NCBI RefSeq assembly: GCF_001613265.1
Contig: NZ_BDCA01000023.1
Span: forward strand, 1 to 64,000
Length of the DNA: 64,000 nt
From: Nocardia vermiculata NBRC 100427
GTDB taxonomy: Bacteria > Actinomycetota > Actinomycetes > Mycobacteriales > Mycobacteriaceae
Reading direction: 5' to 3'
Part shown: piece after piece, positions 9,125 to 19,024 of the stretch
Layout: every line of letters begins with the position of its first letter
How positions within the stretch are numbered: the first letter of the stretch is position 1
Made by a program: the position numbers and the translations under genes
Notes under the pieces: model-generated
The model's input: only the letters and a program-made list of their open reading frames with translations
Databases searched by the model: none
What the model was told of the DNA's origin: nothing

Positions 9125-10153
9125 CTACTTCACATTGGGTAGCTTGGCCACCTGCGCGGCATAGGACAGCCCCGCACCGAACGCGACCAGCAGCGCCGCC
9201 GCCCCCGGTTTGCTTTCCCCGGACCGCAGCAGTGCCTCCATGGCCAGCGGAACCGAGGCGGCGGAGGTGTTGCCGGTCTCCTCGATATCGTTGGCCAGCG
9301 CGCAGTTGGCCGACAGCTTCAACTCCCGCGCCATGATCTCGATGATGCGACCGTTGGCCTGATGCGGAACCATCGCGTCGATCTCATCGGGGGACAGACC
9401 GGCGCGCTCGATCGCGTCCAGGCAGACCTTCTTCAGTGAATGGGCGGCCCAGCGGAAGACCGCGGTGCCCTCCATCGTCAGGTACGGACGGACCGCGTCG
9501 GTGCCCTTCTCGTCGATCTCGGCGAAGAACTCCATCCAGTCCTTGTCCTGACGGATGGCCTGATGCTGTTCACCGTCGGAACCCCAGACGGTCGGGCCGA
9601 TGCCGGGTTCGTCGGAGGGACCCACGATCACCGCACCGGCTCCGTCGGCGAACAGGAATGCGGTGCCGCGGTCCTTCGCATCGATCGCATCGGTGAGGCG
9701 TTCGACGCCGATCACCAGCACATGCCCGGCGGTGCCACCCTTGACCAGATCCGAGGCCAGGCCCAGGGCGTGACAGAAGCCGGCACATCCCGCGGAGATG
9801 TCGAACGCCGCGGGATTGTTCATACCCAATTCCGTGGCGATCTGCGGCGCGGCGGCAGGGGTGAGCAACAGCCAGGTGGAGGTTGCCACGATCACGCAGT
9901 CCACCTGCTGCGCGGTGATCCCCGCGGCCTCGATGGCATCGCGGGCGGCTGCGGCACTCATGCCGATGATCGTCTCCGAGTCGGAGGCGAAGCGTCGGGT
10001 CCGGATACCCGAACGGGTGCGGATCCATTCGTCACTGGAATCGATCGGACCGGCGACTTCGTCGTTGGTCACCACGCGGGCGGGGCGGTACACGCCGAGC
10101 CCGAGCATCGCCGTGTGCTCGACCCCGGTGATCTGGGCGAGTCGTGCAGCCAT
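9125..10153 (-). CDS. fabH: 3-oxoacyl-ACP synthase III
   Basis: FabH condenses an acyl-CoA starter with malonyl-ACP; in mycolic-acid producers it links FAS-I products to FAS-II elongation. The 342-residue protein has the complete triad Cys123 (SAGCAGF), His264 (VPHQANGR) and Asn295 (ETGNTSA), and the glycine-rich end LLVAFGAGLSYAA. The start MAARLAQ is preceded by AGGAG at the right distance; the frame begins 18 bases earlier but without a site. It is not linked to other fatty-acid genes here, which also occurs in mycobacteria. Whether it uses long or short starters cannot be told without a structural alignment of the acyl channel. Confidence 0.93.
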   Translation of the reverse strand: MAARLAQITGVEHTAMLGLGVYRPARVVTNDEVAGPIDSSDEWIRTRSGIRTRRFASDSETIIGMSAAAARDAIEAAGITAQQVDCVIVATSTWLLLTPAAAPQIATELGMNNPAAFDISAGCAGFCHALGLASDLVKGGTAGHVLVIGVERLTDAIDAKDRGTAFLFADGAGAVIVGPSDEPGIGPTVWGSDGEQHQAIRQDKDWMEFFAEIDEKGTDAVRPYLTMEGTAVFRWAAHSLKKVCLDAIERAGLSPDEIDAMVPHQANGRIIEIMARELKLSANCALANDIEETGNTSAASVPLAMEALLRSGESKPGAAALLVAFGAGLSYAAQVAKLPNVK

Positions 10154-10525
10154 CGCGCATCTCCTATGCACCTACCGGCGGGCCGGACACAACAGCCGAG
10201 CGGTCTCGCGCCGCTACCCGCGCATCGAACGTTCTTCATGAGCCCCGGCCGACTCGCTCGCGGTGTCGTGGACCGGGCGGCCCGCGCCCCTACGAGTCCG
10301 TAGACATGAGGCCCCCTCATATTAGTCGGAATGCTAATCCTCAGCGCCCGTATTCTCATAAAACAATTCGTGCTGCACGGGCGGGCAGACGTGCTCCCGG
10401 CACACCGGACCGCGCTTTCCGGCAAACACGAGGGACGCCGCGGTGGGGCCGCGTCCCGTAAGGTGTGGACGCGGTCCTTCGAGCTGTGCCGGACCGCTCA
10501 TCATTCACGCACGAAAGAGGAGCCA
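10154..10525. other. Divergent promoter region between fabH and psd
   Basis: No gene is seen. The segment contains an AT-rich patch at about 10315-10370 with the inverted repeat ATTAG-N8-CTAAT at 10321-10338, which may be an operator for either flanking gene. TAAGGT at about 10458-10463 is a plausible -10 element for psd. The psd ribosome site AGAGGAG is at 10516-10522. Confidence 0.45.
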
Positions 10526-11242
10526 GTGGCCCGCCGCCCCACCCCGCCCGGCACACCCGAACGTACCGGGCTCGGACATATTGCCGACCTGGTCAAAGCC
10601 GCAATTCCGCCGCTGCATCCCGCTGGTCTGCCCTTCGTGGCCGCACCGCTGGCGTTGGCGGTGCTGGGCGGCCGGCGACGCTGGCTGCGGCGGACCGGGC
10701 TGACGGCGGCGGCGGCGTGCGCGGCATTCTTCCGGCATCCGAACCGGGTGCCGCCGAATCGGGCGAACATCGTCGTGGCGCCGGCCGACGGTGAGATCGC
10801 ACTCGTCGATTCCGCCGTACCGCCGGCCGAACTGAACCTCGGCGACGCCGCACTGCCGCGAGTCAGCATCTTCCTGTCGGTCCTGGACGTGCACGTCCAG
10901 CGCACTCCGGTCGCCGGGACGGTGCGCACCATCGCCTACCAGCGTGGCCAGTTCCGCTCGGCGGATCTGCCGGAGGCCAGTTCGGTCAACGAACGCAACA
11001 GTGTGGTCCTCGAGACCGCCTCCGGGCAACTGATCACCGTCGTCCAGATCGCCGGTCTGCTGGCCCGCCGCATCGTCTGCGACGTGAAGGTCGGCGACGG
11101 GCTGGGGATCGGCGAAACCTACGGGCTGATCCGCTTCGGCTCCCGGGTCGACACCTACTTTCCGGCCGGTACGCGCCTGCTGGTCGAGCCCGGGCAGCGC
11201 ACCATCGGCGCGGAAACGGTGCTGGCCGAACTGCTGACATGA
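10526..11242 (+). CDS. psd: Phosphatidylserine decarboxylase proenzyme
   Basis: Converts phosphatidylserine to phosphatidylethanolamine at the membrane using a pyruvoyl group made by self-cleavage. The 238-residue length and the motif RFGSRVDTYFP near the C-terminus place it in the short archaeal/actinobacterial class; the serine in FGS becomes the pyruvoyl residue. Other family marks are FFRHPNR, the segment APADGEIALVD and FLSVLDVHVQRTPVAG. The GTG start at 10526 follows AGAGGAG. The stop overlaps the pssA start by four bases, so decarboxylase and synthase are translationally coupled, as in mycobacteria. Confidence 0.95.
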   Translation: MARRPTPPGTPERTGLGHIADLVKAAIPPLHPAGLPFVAAPLALAVLGGRRRWLRRTGLTAAAACAAFFRHPNRVPPNRANIVVAPADGEIALVDSAVPPAELNLGDAALPRVSIFLSVLDVHVQRTPVAGTVRTIAYQRGQFRSADLPEASSVNERNSVVLETASGQLITVVQIAGLLARRIVCDVKVGDGLGIGETYGLIRFGSRVDTYFPAGTRLLVEPGQRTIGAETVLAELLT

Positions 11243-12150
11243 TCGAGAACACCGTCACCGAGCCCGGTCGCCGCCGCCGCACCATTCGCCTCCTGCCCAG
11301 CATCGTGACGATTCTGGCGCTGTGCGCCGGTCTGTCGGCGGTGAAATTCGGCCTGGACGGCTCGCTCGATATCGCACTGGCCATGATCGGCGCGGCCGCT
11401 GTCCTCGACACCCTCGACGGTCGGCTGGCCCGGATGCTGTCGGCCACCACCAAGATCGGAGCCGAACTCGACTCGCTCGCCGACGCCATATCCTTCGGTG
11501 TCGCCCCGGCGCTGGTCCTGTATGTGACGGTGCTGCGCCAGGACAGTGCGGGCTGGATCATCGCCCTGATCTACACCGTCAGCGTGGTACTGCGACTGGC
11601 CCGGTTCAACACGATCATGGACGACGACAACCGGCCGGATTGGGAGCGGGAATATTTCACCGGCGTCCCGGCTCCGGCGGCGGCGCTGATCGCCCTGTTG
11701 CCGATCGCGCTGGACAGCCAGTTCGGCGCCGGATGGTGGACCAATTTCCCGGTGGTCGCGGTCTGGACCGTATTCGCCGCGCTGCTCGCGGTCAGCACTA
11801 TTCCGACCCTGGCCATGAAATCGGTGTCGGTGGCACCGCAGGCCGCGGCACTGCTTCTGGTGCTGGTGGCCCTGGCCGCCGCCGCTCTCGTCACCTATCC
11901 GCTGATCCTGCTGATGGTGCTGATCGGGCTGTATCTCGCGCACATTCCGTTCGCGTGGCGCTCCCAGCGCTGGGTCGCCGCGCGGCCGGAGACCTGGCAT
12001 CACAAACCCTCCGAGCGCCGGGCGCAGCGGCGAGCGGCACGGCGGCAGCCGGCGACCGGTGAATCGGGCCCACGGCTGCGGGTGCCCCGGGTGCCGCGGC
12101 CCAGCATTCGCGAATCGTCGATGCGGCTGCGCCGGCCCGGCGGGCGCTGA
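11239..12150 (+). CDS. pssA: CDP-diacylglycerol-serine O-phosphatidyltransferase
   Basis: An integral membrane enzyme that makes phosphatidylserine from CDP-diacylglycerol and serine, feeding Psd. The CDP-alcohol phosphotransferase motif is intact: Asp57, Asp60-Gly61, Ala64-Arg65, Gly74, Asp78 and Asp82 (DTLDGRLARM ... GAELDSLAD). About eight membrane helices follow, then a strongly basic 60-residue tail rich in Arg and Pro (ERRAQRRAARRQ) that should stay on the cytosolic face. It starts inside the psd stop (ATGA). The order psd-pssA is the same as Rv0437c-Rv0436c, where the ATPase of the next entry also follows. Confidence 0.94.
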   Translation: MIENTVTEPGRRRRTIRLLPSIVTILALCAGLSAVKFGLDGSLDIALAMIGAAAVLDTLDGRLARMLSATTKIGAELDSLADAISFGVAPALVLYVTVLRQDSAGWIIALIYTVSVVLRLARFNTIMDDDNRPDWEREYFTGVPAPAAALIALLPIALDSQFGAGWWTNFPVVAVWTVFAALLAVSTIPTLAMKSVSVAPQAAALLLVLVALAAAALVTYPLILLMVLIGLYLAHIPFAWRSQRWVAARPETWHHKPSERRAQRRAARRQPATGESGPRLRVPRVPRPSIRESSMRLRRPGGR

Positions 12151-12255
12151 CGTCCCCGTTTACGGGCTGCGCCCCAGCAGTCCACCCGGTCAGGAGCGCC
12201 GCGTCACCCGGTCGTCGGCGATCATGATCAGCGGCGCGACCTCGGCCCAGGCACA

Positions 12256-14472
12256 ATGACAGGCGTGGGTGAACTGTCACTGACCGCACGACTCAATCGC
12301 TCGGCCGCCGATGCACGCCGGGGGGTGGTGCGCTTGCATTCCGAGGCGCTGGCCGCACTCGGCCTGCGGGAGTGGGACGGGATCGCAGTGCTCGGCTCGC
12401 GGCGTACCGCCGCCGTCGTCGGACGTGCCCCCGCCGATACTCCCGCGGGCGTCGCACTGCTCGACGATGTGACGCTGTCCAATGCCGGAATCCGCGAGAA
12501 CGGCACGGTGATCGTCGCACCGGTGACGGTCTACGGGGCGAAGCATATTTCGGTCACCGGTTCGGCGGGCGCGATGAGCGCGATCGCGGAATCGACACTG
12601 CGTCAAGCATTGTTGGGCAAGGTGGTCACCGTCGGCGACACCGTGTCACTGCTGCCTCGCGATCTCGGCCCCGGCACCAGTACCGTCGCCGCGACGCAGG
12701 CGCTGTCCCGCACGTTCGCGATCGCCTGGACCACGGAGCTACTGACCGTGACCGGCACCGAACCCGCCACCGGACCGGTGAGCGTGCAGCCCAACAGTGC
12801 GGTGGTGTGGGGCGCCGCCGCACCACCGGCCGCCGCGTCGCACGATCCGCGCGGCCCGCTGGAGCCGGAAAATCCGGGCACGAGGATGCGGGTACTCGAA
12901 CGCCCGTCGGCCGTAGCAGTGGCCGATCTGGCGGGCGTGCGTGCTCCGGCGGCGAAGTTGTCGGAGTGGCTGAGTCTGGCGCTCGACGAACCGGAACTGT
13001 TGCGCACTCTCGGTGCCCCACCTCATCTGGGCGTCCTGATCACGGGGCCCGCGGGTGTCGGCAAGGCGACGCTGGCCCGTGCGGTATCGGCCCCGCGGCG
13101 CATCGTCGAACTGGACGGCCCCACGGTGGGCGCCTCCGAGAGCGGCACCCGGCTCCGCGAGGTCGGCCTCGCGGTGTCGGAAATATGTTCCGGCGCAGGC
13201 GGCGTGTTGCTGATCACCGATATCGACGCATTGCTGCCGGCCGAACCGGAGCCGGTGGCCACCCTGATCCTCGATCAGTTGCGAGCCGCGGTGGCCAGTG
13301 CCGGAGTAGCGTTCCTGGCCACCACTTCTCACCCCACCGCAGCCGACAGCCGTTTGCGCGCACCGGATCTGTGCGACCGCGAGGTCGCACTGACCCTGCC
13401 CACCGCGACAGTCCGGGGTGAACTGCTGCAGCAGTTGCTGCGCAAGGTACCCACCGAGGACCTCGATCTCGACGATATCGCCGCCCACACACCCGGTTTC
13501 GTGGTTTCCGACCTGGCTGCCCTGTGCCGGGAAGCGGCACTGCGAGCCGCCTCGCGCGCCAGTCACGACCACACCGATCCGGTCCTCACCCACGCCGATC
13601 TGTCCGGGGCACTCGAGGTGATCCGGCCGCTGTCCCGTTCGGGCACCGAGGAACTCGCCATCGGCAGTCTGAGCCTCGACGACGTCGGCGATATGACCGA
13701 AACCAAACAGGCACTCACCGAGGCGGTGCTGTGGCCGCTGCGGCATCCGGATTCCTTCGCACGGCTGGGTATCGATCCGCCGCGCGGGGTGCTGCTCTAC
13801 GGTCCGCCCGGCTGCGGCAAAACCTTCCTGGTGCGAGCTCTCGCCGGGAGCGGGCAGCTCAGCGTGCACGCGGTCAAGGGCGCCGAACTGATGGACAAGT
13901 GGGTCGGCTCCTCGGAGCGTTCGGTTCGTGAACTGTTCCAGCGCGCCCGGGATTCCGCACCCTCACTGATATTCCTCGACGAGATCGACGCACTGGCACC
14001 CCGGCGCGGGCAGAGCAGCGACTCGGGGGTCGGCGACCGGGTGGTCGCGGCGTTGCTCACCGAACTCGACGGGGTGGAACCACTGCGCGATGTGGTGGTC
14101 GTCGGCGCGACGAACCGGCCCGAACTCATCGACCCGGCCCTGCTGCGCCCGGGCCGGCTGGAACGTCTGGTGTTCGTCCCGCCCCCGGATGTGGAGGCGC
14201 GCGCCGAGATTCTGCGTACCGCAAGCCGTTCCGTACCCCTGCGTGACGATGTCGATCTCGTCACAGTGGCGGCCGAGCTCGACGGCTACTCCGCGGCCGA
14301 TTGTGCGGCGCTGTTACGCGAGGCCGCGATGGCGGCGATGCGGCGCGATGTGGATGCCGCCGATATCGGCCCGGCCGACCTCGTCGCGGCCCGCGAGGGG
14401 GTGCGACCATCGCTCGATGCCGCACAGGTGGAATCGCTACGGCAGTATGCCGACCGGCGCTCGGCAACCTGA
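12256..14472 (+). CDS. Tandem AAA ATPase, CDC48/p97-like (Rv0435c type)
   Basis: The 738-residue protein has an N-terminal double-psi-barrel-type domain (about 1-170) and two AAA modules. The first has a Walker A GPAGVGKAT near residue 263 but a Walker B reading LLITDIDALLP, lacking the usual DE pair, so it may bind but not hydrolyse ATP. The second has GPPGCGKTF near 516, Walker B LIFLDEIDAL, and the second region of homology with ATNRPELIDPALLRPGR. It should act as a hexameric unfoldase or remodelling factor. Its conserved place after psd-pssA suggests a functional tie to membrane lipid or protein turnover, but that is inference from gene order. Confidence 0.88.
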   Translation: MTGVGELSLTARLNRSAADARRGVVRLHSEALAALGLREWDGIAVLGSRRTAAVVGRAPADTPAGVALLDDVTLSNAGIRENGTVIVAPVTVYGAKHISVTGSAGAMSAIAESTLRQALLGKVVTVGDTVSLLPRDLGPGTSTVAATQALSRTFAIAWTTELLTVTGTEPATGPVSVQPNSAVVWGAAAPPAAASHDPRGPLEPENPGTRMRVLERPSAVAVADLAGVRAPAAKLSEWLSLALDEPELLRTLGAPPHLGVLITGPAGVGKATLARAVSAPRRIVELDGPTVGASESGTRLREVGLAVSEICSGAGGVLLITDIDALLPAEPEPVATLILDQLRAAVASAGVAFLATTSHPTAADSRLRAPDLCDREVALTLPTATVRGELLQQLLRKVPTEDLDLDDIAAHTPGFVVSDLAALCREAALRAASRASHDHTDPVLTHADLSGALEVIRPLSRSGTEELAIGSLSLDDVGDMTETKQALTEAVLWPLRHPDSFARLGIDPPRGVLLYGPPGCGKTFLVRALAGSGQLSVHAVKGAELMDKWVGSSERSVRELFQRARDSAPSLIFLDEIDALAPRRGQSSDSGVGDRVVAALLTELDGVEPLRDVVVVGATNRPELIDPALLRPGRLERLVFVPPPDVEARAEILRTASRSVPLRDDVDLVTVAAELDGYSAADCAALLREAAMAAMRRDVDAADIGPADLVAAREGVRPSLDAAQVESLRQYADRRSAT

Positions 14473-14581
14473 ACCGGCACCGTCCCGGCGCGCGGCCACG
14501 AGCCGGGGCTGGGACTGGGCCCGGGGCCGGAGCTGGGCAAGTCTGCCCGGATTCCGTCCGATTCCCCGGTATTTTCGGCTG

Positions 14582-15937
14582 GTGCGCTCGCACCACGCGG
14601 TTCTGGAGATGATCACGGCGGCTCTCGCCACCCTGGTCGCGGGGCTGTCGTTGATGCTGCCCAGCGGCTTCCGCTGGAACTCGCCGATCTCGGTGCTGCA
14701 ACTGGATATGCTCACCTCCAGCCAGCCGCGTGCCACCGCCATCGGCGCACTGGTGGCCCTGATCATCGCGGTGTTCGTCACCACCGTCGATCACGTGGCA
14801 GCGGCCTGGGGCGCGGCGCTGTGCGGGACGGTCGTCATGTTCGCCACCCATCTGCCGGTCCTGTCCGATGAACACGGCATCGCACCGTCGACACTCAATT
14901 ATCTGGATTCGCTGGCGGGCGGAGCCCTGCTGGGCGGTATCGCGGTGGCCGTACTGCGGGGACGGCTCCAGGTGTTCGGCTGGACGTTCGGTGCTTTGGC
15001 CGCGATCGTCTTCGGGCAGTTGGGTTCGACCGCGGCGGGCGAAGTGCGCAACGGCGTCCCGAGCGCCCCGGGCTGGTCACGCACCTTGCTGCCACCGCTG
15101 TGGCTGATCGTGATCACCCTGGGATTCCTGATCGCGGGCACCGTCGTCAACCGCTCCCGTGACACCGTGGAGCGGCGTTCGGTCGAACTTCCGGTGGCAC
15201 CGATCTTCTCGGGGCTGGCCTATGTGACCACCGTGCTGTTCGCCTCACACTGGCTGGGCGACCACGCCGGCAGTGTGGGTCATATCGTCATGGCCTCGGC
15301 ACTGACCGTGGCCGCGGCAGTGGTCGCCGCGGTGTTGCTGCCCCGCCGGGACGGCGTGCTGATCCTGCTCGCCGTCGCCTTGTCGGCCGTGGGCGGCGCC
15401 CTGGTTCCGGCCCGGTTGCCGCTGTGGTCGGTGGTGCCGCTGCTGGCGTTGATCGCGCTCGGGCTGATCGCCGGTTTCCGACGGCCGGCCCCGGCCGTCG
15501 CCGCGGTGGTGCTGATCGCGGTCGCCCTCACGACCGTGGTCGCTGCCCCGTTCGGCAGCGGTCTCGCCACAGTGGCGGTGACTGCCGTACTGGCCCTGGT
15601 CGCCGGTTACTGCTTCGGCAGTGCCGCCCCCCGATACAACCCGGCGCGAGTGCTCGGGGTCTCGATCATCTTCGTCCCGTCGGTGGTGACGAGCCTGCGT
15701 GAGCATCTGGGCCGGGAGGAGTTCGTGCCCGATCCGGGCCAGTGGTCGCTGTCGCCGGCGGGCGTGGTCGACTCCGCGGCACCGTACTGGGCGGCCACCG
15801 GAATCGCCGCCGGGTGCGCGGTCGCGTTATGGGTGCTGCAGCGGTTGCGACCACCGTCCAACCCGACGGCGGCCCGCAGCGGCCGGTGGGCCTCCGATCG
15901 GCGCGAGGAGCCCCCTCCTCCGGTAACCGATATATAG
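14582..15937 (+). CDS. Polytopic membrane protein of unknown function
   Basis: A roughly 450-residue protein with about eleven hydrophobic helices and a short polar C-terminus ending EEPPPPVTDI. I do not recognise the family. One extracytoplasmic-type loop in the first half carries STAAGEVRNGVPSAPGW, and a loop near the end is acidic (EHLGREEFVPDPGQW). The start is uncertain: GTG 14582 gives a short basic leader before the first helix; ATG 14609 is an alternative. Neither has a good ribosome site. The gene follows the AAA ATPase by 110 bp and precedes the antiporter operon by about 110 bp. Confidence 0.65.
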   Translation: MRSHHAVLEMITAALATLVAGLSLMLPSGFRWNSPISVLQLDMLTSSQPRATAIGALVALIIAVFVTTVDHVAAAWGAALCGTVVMFATHLPVLSDEHGIAPSTLNYLDSLAGGALLGGIAVAVLRGRLQVFGWTFGALAAIVFGQLGSTAAGEVRNGVPSAPGWSRTLLPPLWLIVITLGFLIAGTVVNRSRDTVERRSVELPVAPIFSGLAYVTTVLFASHWLGDHAGSVGHIVMASALTVAAAVVAAVLLPRRDGVLILLAVALSAVGGALVPARLPLWSVVPLLALIALGLIAGFRRPAPAVAAVVLIAVALTTVVAAPFGSGLATVAVTAVLALVAGYCFGSAAPRYNPARVLGVSIIFVPSVVTSLREHLGREEFVPDPGQWSLSPAGVVDSAAPYWAATGIAAGCAVALWVLQRLRPPSNPTAARSGRWASDRREEPPPPVTDI

Positions 15938-16045
15938 CCATTACCTCTTGAAAACGTCCGTACCCTGCATGGGGCCAATGGTCGCAGCCAGGAGACAAGT
16001 AAACTCGAACCGCCACCACCCCGCCGCCGACCGACGGAGTGACGT

Positions 16046-19024
16046 TTGCTCGCCATCCTGATCGCCCATGCTCTAGCTGCTCTGCTCGCACCCGCTGCTG
16101 TCCGTGTCATGGGCAGTCGTGGGTTCTATCCGATCGCTGCAGCCCCGCTCGCGGGGCTGATCTGGGTCATCGCCAACTGGAACAGCGAGGCCCATGTGCG
16201 ACTCGCCTGGGCCCCCGAACTGCACATGACCCTCGACCTGCGGCTGGACAGCCTGGCGAGCATCGTATCGGTGCTGGTCCTGGGCGTCGGGGCGCTGGTA
16301 CTGGCCTATTGCGCCGAATATTTCGACGACGACGACCGCCCGCGACTGGGCATTTTCGCCGGCTACCTGGTGGCCTTCGCCGGCGCGATGTTCGGCCTCG
16401 TGGTCAGCGACAACATGCTGGTGATGTTCACCTTCTGGGAGATCACCACCGTCTTGTCGTTCCTGCTGGTCGGCCACCATGCCGAACAGAGCAAAGGACG
16501 CCGCGCCGCACTGCAGGCACTGCTGGTCACCACCGCGGGCGGGCTCGCGATGCTGGTCGGGCTCATCATGCTCGGCGAGATGTACGGCAGTTATCTGCTC
16601 TCGGATGTGGTGGCCCGCGCCGACCCGCACGACTGGTCGACGAGTATCGCCGCGGTTCTGATCCTGATCGGCGCGCTGAGCAAATCCGCCATCGTCCCGC
16701 TGCACTTCTGGTTGCCCGGCGCCATGATCGCGCCCACTCCCGTGAGTGCCTATCTACATGCGGCGGCCATGGTCAAAGCCGGTATCTACCTGGTCGCCAG
16801 ATTCGCCCCAGGCCTGTCCGAATCGCCGGTATGGCATCCGACCGTGCTCATCCTCGGTCTGTTGTCGATGGTGCTGGCCGGCATCCGCTCGATGCAGGTC
16901 TACGACCTGAAGCTGGTACTGGCCTTCGGCACCGTGAGCCAGCTGGGCTTCATGCTCGTGCTGGTCGGGCTCGGCACCCCGGAGGCCGGGCTCGCCGGCA
17001 TGGCGATGCTGGTGGCACATGCCCTGTTCAAAGGCTGCCTGTTCATGGTGGTCGGCATCATCGATCACAGTGCCGGCGTCCGCGATCTGCGGCGGCTGTC
17101 CGGCATCGGCCGACGGGCACCGGTGTTGTGCGTCACCGCGATCCTCGCCGCGCTGAGTATGGCGGCCATCCCACCGTTCTTCGGCTTCGTCGGTAAGGAG
17201 AGCGCGTTCGCCGCGATCCTCGATGCGCCGAATCTCAGCCCCGCTGTGCGGATCGCGGTCGGCATCGGCGTCGTCGCCGGATCGATGCTCACCGTCGGAT
17301 ACAGCGCCCGGCTGATCTGGGGGGCTTTCGGCACCAAACGGGCCACCGAGGGCGTGCCCGAGCCGGAACCGCACTGGCACCGGCCCACGGCTCTGTTCCT
17401 CGCACCACCGGCGGTGCTCGCGGTCGCCGGACTGGTGGCCGGCCTGGCCGCACCCTGGATGGATCGGCTGCTCGCCCCCTATGCGCACACGCTTCCCGGC
17501 GCCTTGGAGGCTCATCTGGCGTTGTGGCACGGCTGGGGCACACCGCTGGTGCTGTCGCTGGTCGCGATCGCCTGTGGTCTGGTGCTGTTCGAGATCCGCG
17601 ACCGGATCGGCACCTCGGTGAACCCACGGTTGGGCAACGCCGACCGCGTCTACGACGCCACCCTGCGCGGTATGGATCAGCTGTCGTTGCGGATGACCGG
17701 TGCCACGCAGCGTGGTTCGCTGCCGTTGAACCAGGGCTTGATCCTGGTCACGGTGGTGGTGCTGCCGACGGTGATGCTGTTCCTCGGCGCACGCTCACAC
17801 CTCACCGTGCGCCCGTGGGATTCCGCGTTTCAGCTGGTGGTCGCGTTGCCGGTGGCGGCGATGGCGCTGGGCGCCACGGTCATGCGCAACCGTCTCGCCA
17901 GCGTGCTGCTGGTCGGCGGCACCGGCTACGGCTGCGGTGTCTTCTTCGCCCTGCACGGCGCACCCGATCTGGCCCTGACCCAGTTCCTGGTCGAGACCCT
18001 CACCCTGGTGATCTTCGTCCTGGTATTGCGGAAGTTCTCGGCCGAGATCGAGCCCGATCGCGCCGCCGCACTGAAGGTGCGCCGCGCGATCATCGCCACG
18101 GCGGTCGGTGCCGCGGTGGTACTGGTGGCCGCCTTCGCCACCGCTGCCCGCACCAGCGAACCGATCTGGCACCGCATCCAGGACGCCGCCTACTCGGGCG
18201 GCGGCGGTAAGAACGCGGTGAACGTGCTGCTGGTCGACATCCGCGCCTGGGACACCATGGGTGAGATTTCGGTGCTGGTCGTCGCCGCCACCGGCGTCGC
18301 CTCACTGATGTACCGCAGTCGCCGCTTCGGCACCTTGCCCCGTGTCTCGGATGCTCCGGGTTACTCCCCCGATCCGCAGCGGACCTACTGGCTACGGGCC
18401 AGTCCGCTGGTGCCGGCCCGGGAGCGGTCGATGGTGATGGCGATGACCACCCGCATGCTGTTTCCGACGATCATGGTGCTGTCGGCGTACTTCTTCTTCT
18501 CCGGGCACAACGCACCCGGTGGCGGATTCGCGGGCGGGCTCACCGCGGGATTGGCGCTGGTCCTGCGCTATCTCGCGGGCGGACGCTACGAACTCGCCGA
18601 AGCATTGCCGGTCGACGCCGGACATGTACTGGGTGCCGGGTTGGTGTTGTCGGCGGGCACCGCCACCGGTTCGCTGCTGCTGGGTGCGCCGCCGCTGTCC
18701 TCGGCGATCTTCGAGATCACACTGCCGGTGCTGGGGCACATCAAATTCGTCACCGCGACACTGTTCGACCTGGGGGTGTACCTGATCGTGGTCGGCCTGG
18801 TGCTGGACGTGCTGCGCAGTCTGGGAGCCCGGCTGGATACCGAAATGCTCGGGACCGCCACCCCGGCGTCCGGCATCGCGACGGTACCGCGCAGCCCGCG
18901 CAGCACCGAAACCCCGGCGTCCGGCATCGCGGCTACCCCGGCATCGCGCGACGCGACCGGCACCGATAAAGGCACAGGGGCCGCCGGGAACAACACGACC
19001 CGGGCGGACGGAGGGATGCGATGA
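16046..19024 (+). CDS. mnhA: Na+/H+ antiporter subunit A/B fusion (MrpA-MrpB)
   Basis: First gene of the Mrp operon. The 992-residue protein begins with the large MrpA subunit: a NuoL-like proton-channel core at about 115-420 (FWEITTVLSFLLVGHHAEQS, the charged TM helix around KSAIVPLHFWLPGAM) and the MrpA C-terminal domains to about 760. From about 795 to 945 it carries an MrpB domain (FFFSGHNAPGGGFAGGLTA). The A/B fusion is common in actinobacteria. A low-complexity tail (about 945-992) contains a repeated TPASGIA unit. The TTG start has GGAG six bases upstream. It overlaps mnhC by four bases (ATGA). The complex exchanges cytosolic Na+ for protons and sustains alkali and salt tolerance. Confidence 0.93.
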   Translation: MLAILIAHALAALLAPAAVRVMGSRGFYPIAAAPLAGLIWVIANWNSEAHVRLAWAPELHMTLDLRLDSLASIVSVLVLGVGALVLAYCAEYFDDDDRPRLGIFAGYLVAFAGAMFGLVVSDNMLVMFTFWEITTVLSFLLVGHHAEQSKGRRAALQALLVTTAGGLAMLVGLIMLGEMYGSYLLSDVVARADPHDWSTSIAAVLILIGALSKSAIVPLHFWLPGAMIAPTPVSAYLHAAAMVKAGIYLVARFAPGLSESPVWHPTVLILGLLSMVLAGIRSMQVYDLKLVLAFGTVSQLGFMLVLVGLGTPEAGLAGMAMLVAHALFKGCLFMVVGIIDHSAGVRDLRRLSGIGRRAPVLCVTAILAALSMAAIPPFFGFVGKESAFAAILDAPNLSPAVRIAVGIGVVAGSMLTVGYSARLIWGAFGTKRATEGVPEPEPHWHRPTALFLAPPAVLAVAGLVAGLAAPWMDRLLAPYAHTLPGALEAHLALWHGWGTPLVLSLVAIACGLVLFEIRDRIGTSVNPRLGNADRVYDATLRGMDQLSLRMTGATQRGSLPLNQGLILVTVVVLPTVMLFLGARSHLTVRPWDSAFQLVVALPVAAMALGATVMRNRLASVLLVGGTGYGCGVFFALHGAPDLALTQFLVETLTLVIFVLVLRKFSAEIEPDRAAALKVRRAIIATAVGAAVVLVAAFATAARTSEPIWHRIQDAAYSGGGGKNAVNVLLVDIRAWDTMGEISVLVVAATGVASLMYRSRRFGTLPRVSDAPGYSPDPQRTYWLRASPLVPARERSMVMAMTTRMLFPTIMVLSAYFFFSGHNAPGGGFAGGLTAGLALVLRYLAGGRYELAEALPVDAGHVLGAGLVLSAGTATGSLLLGAPPLSSAIFEITLPVLGHIKFVTATLFDLGVYLIVVGLVLDVLRSLGARLDTEMLGTATPASGIATVPRSPRSTETPASGIAATPASRDATGTDKGTGAAGNNTTRADGGMR

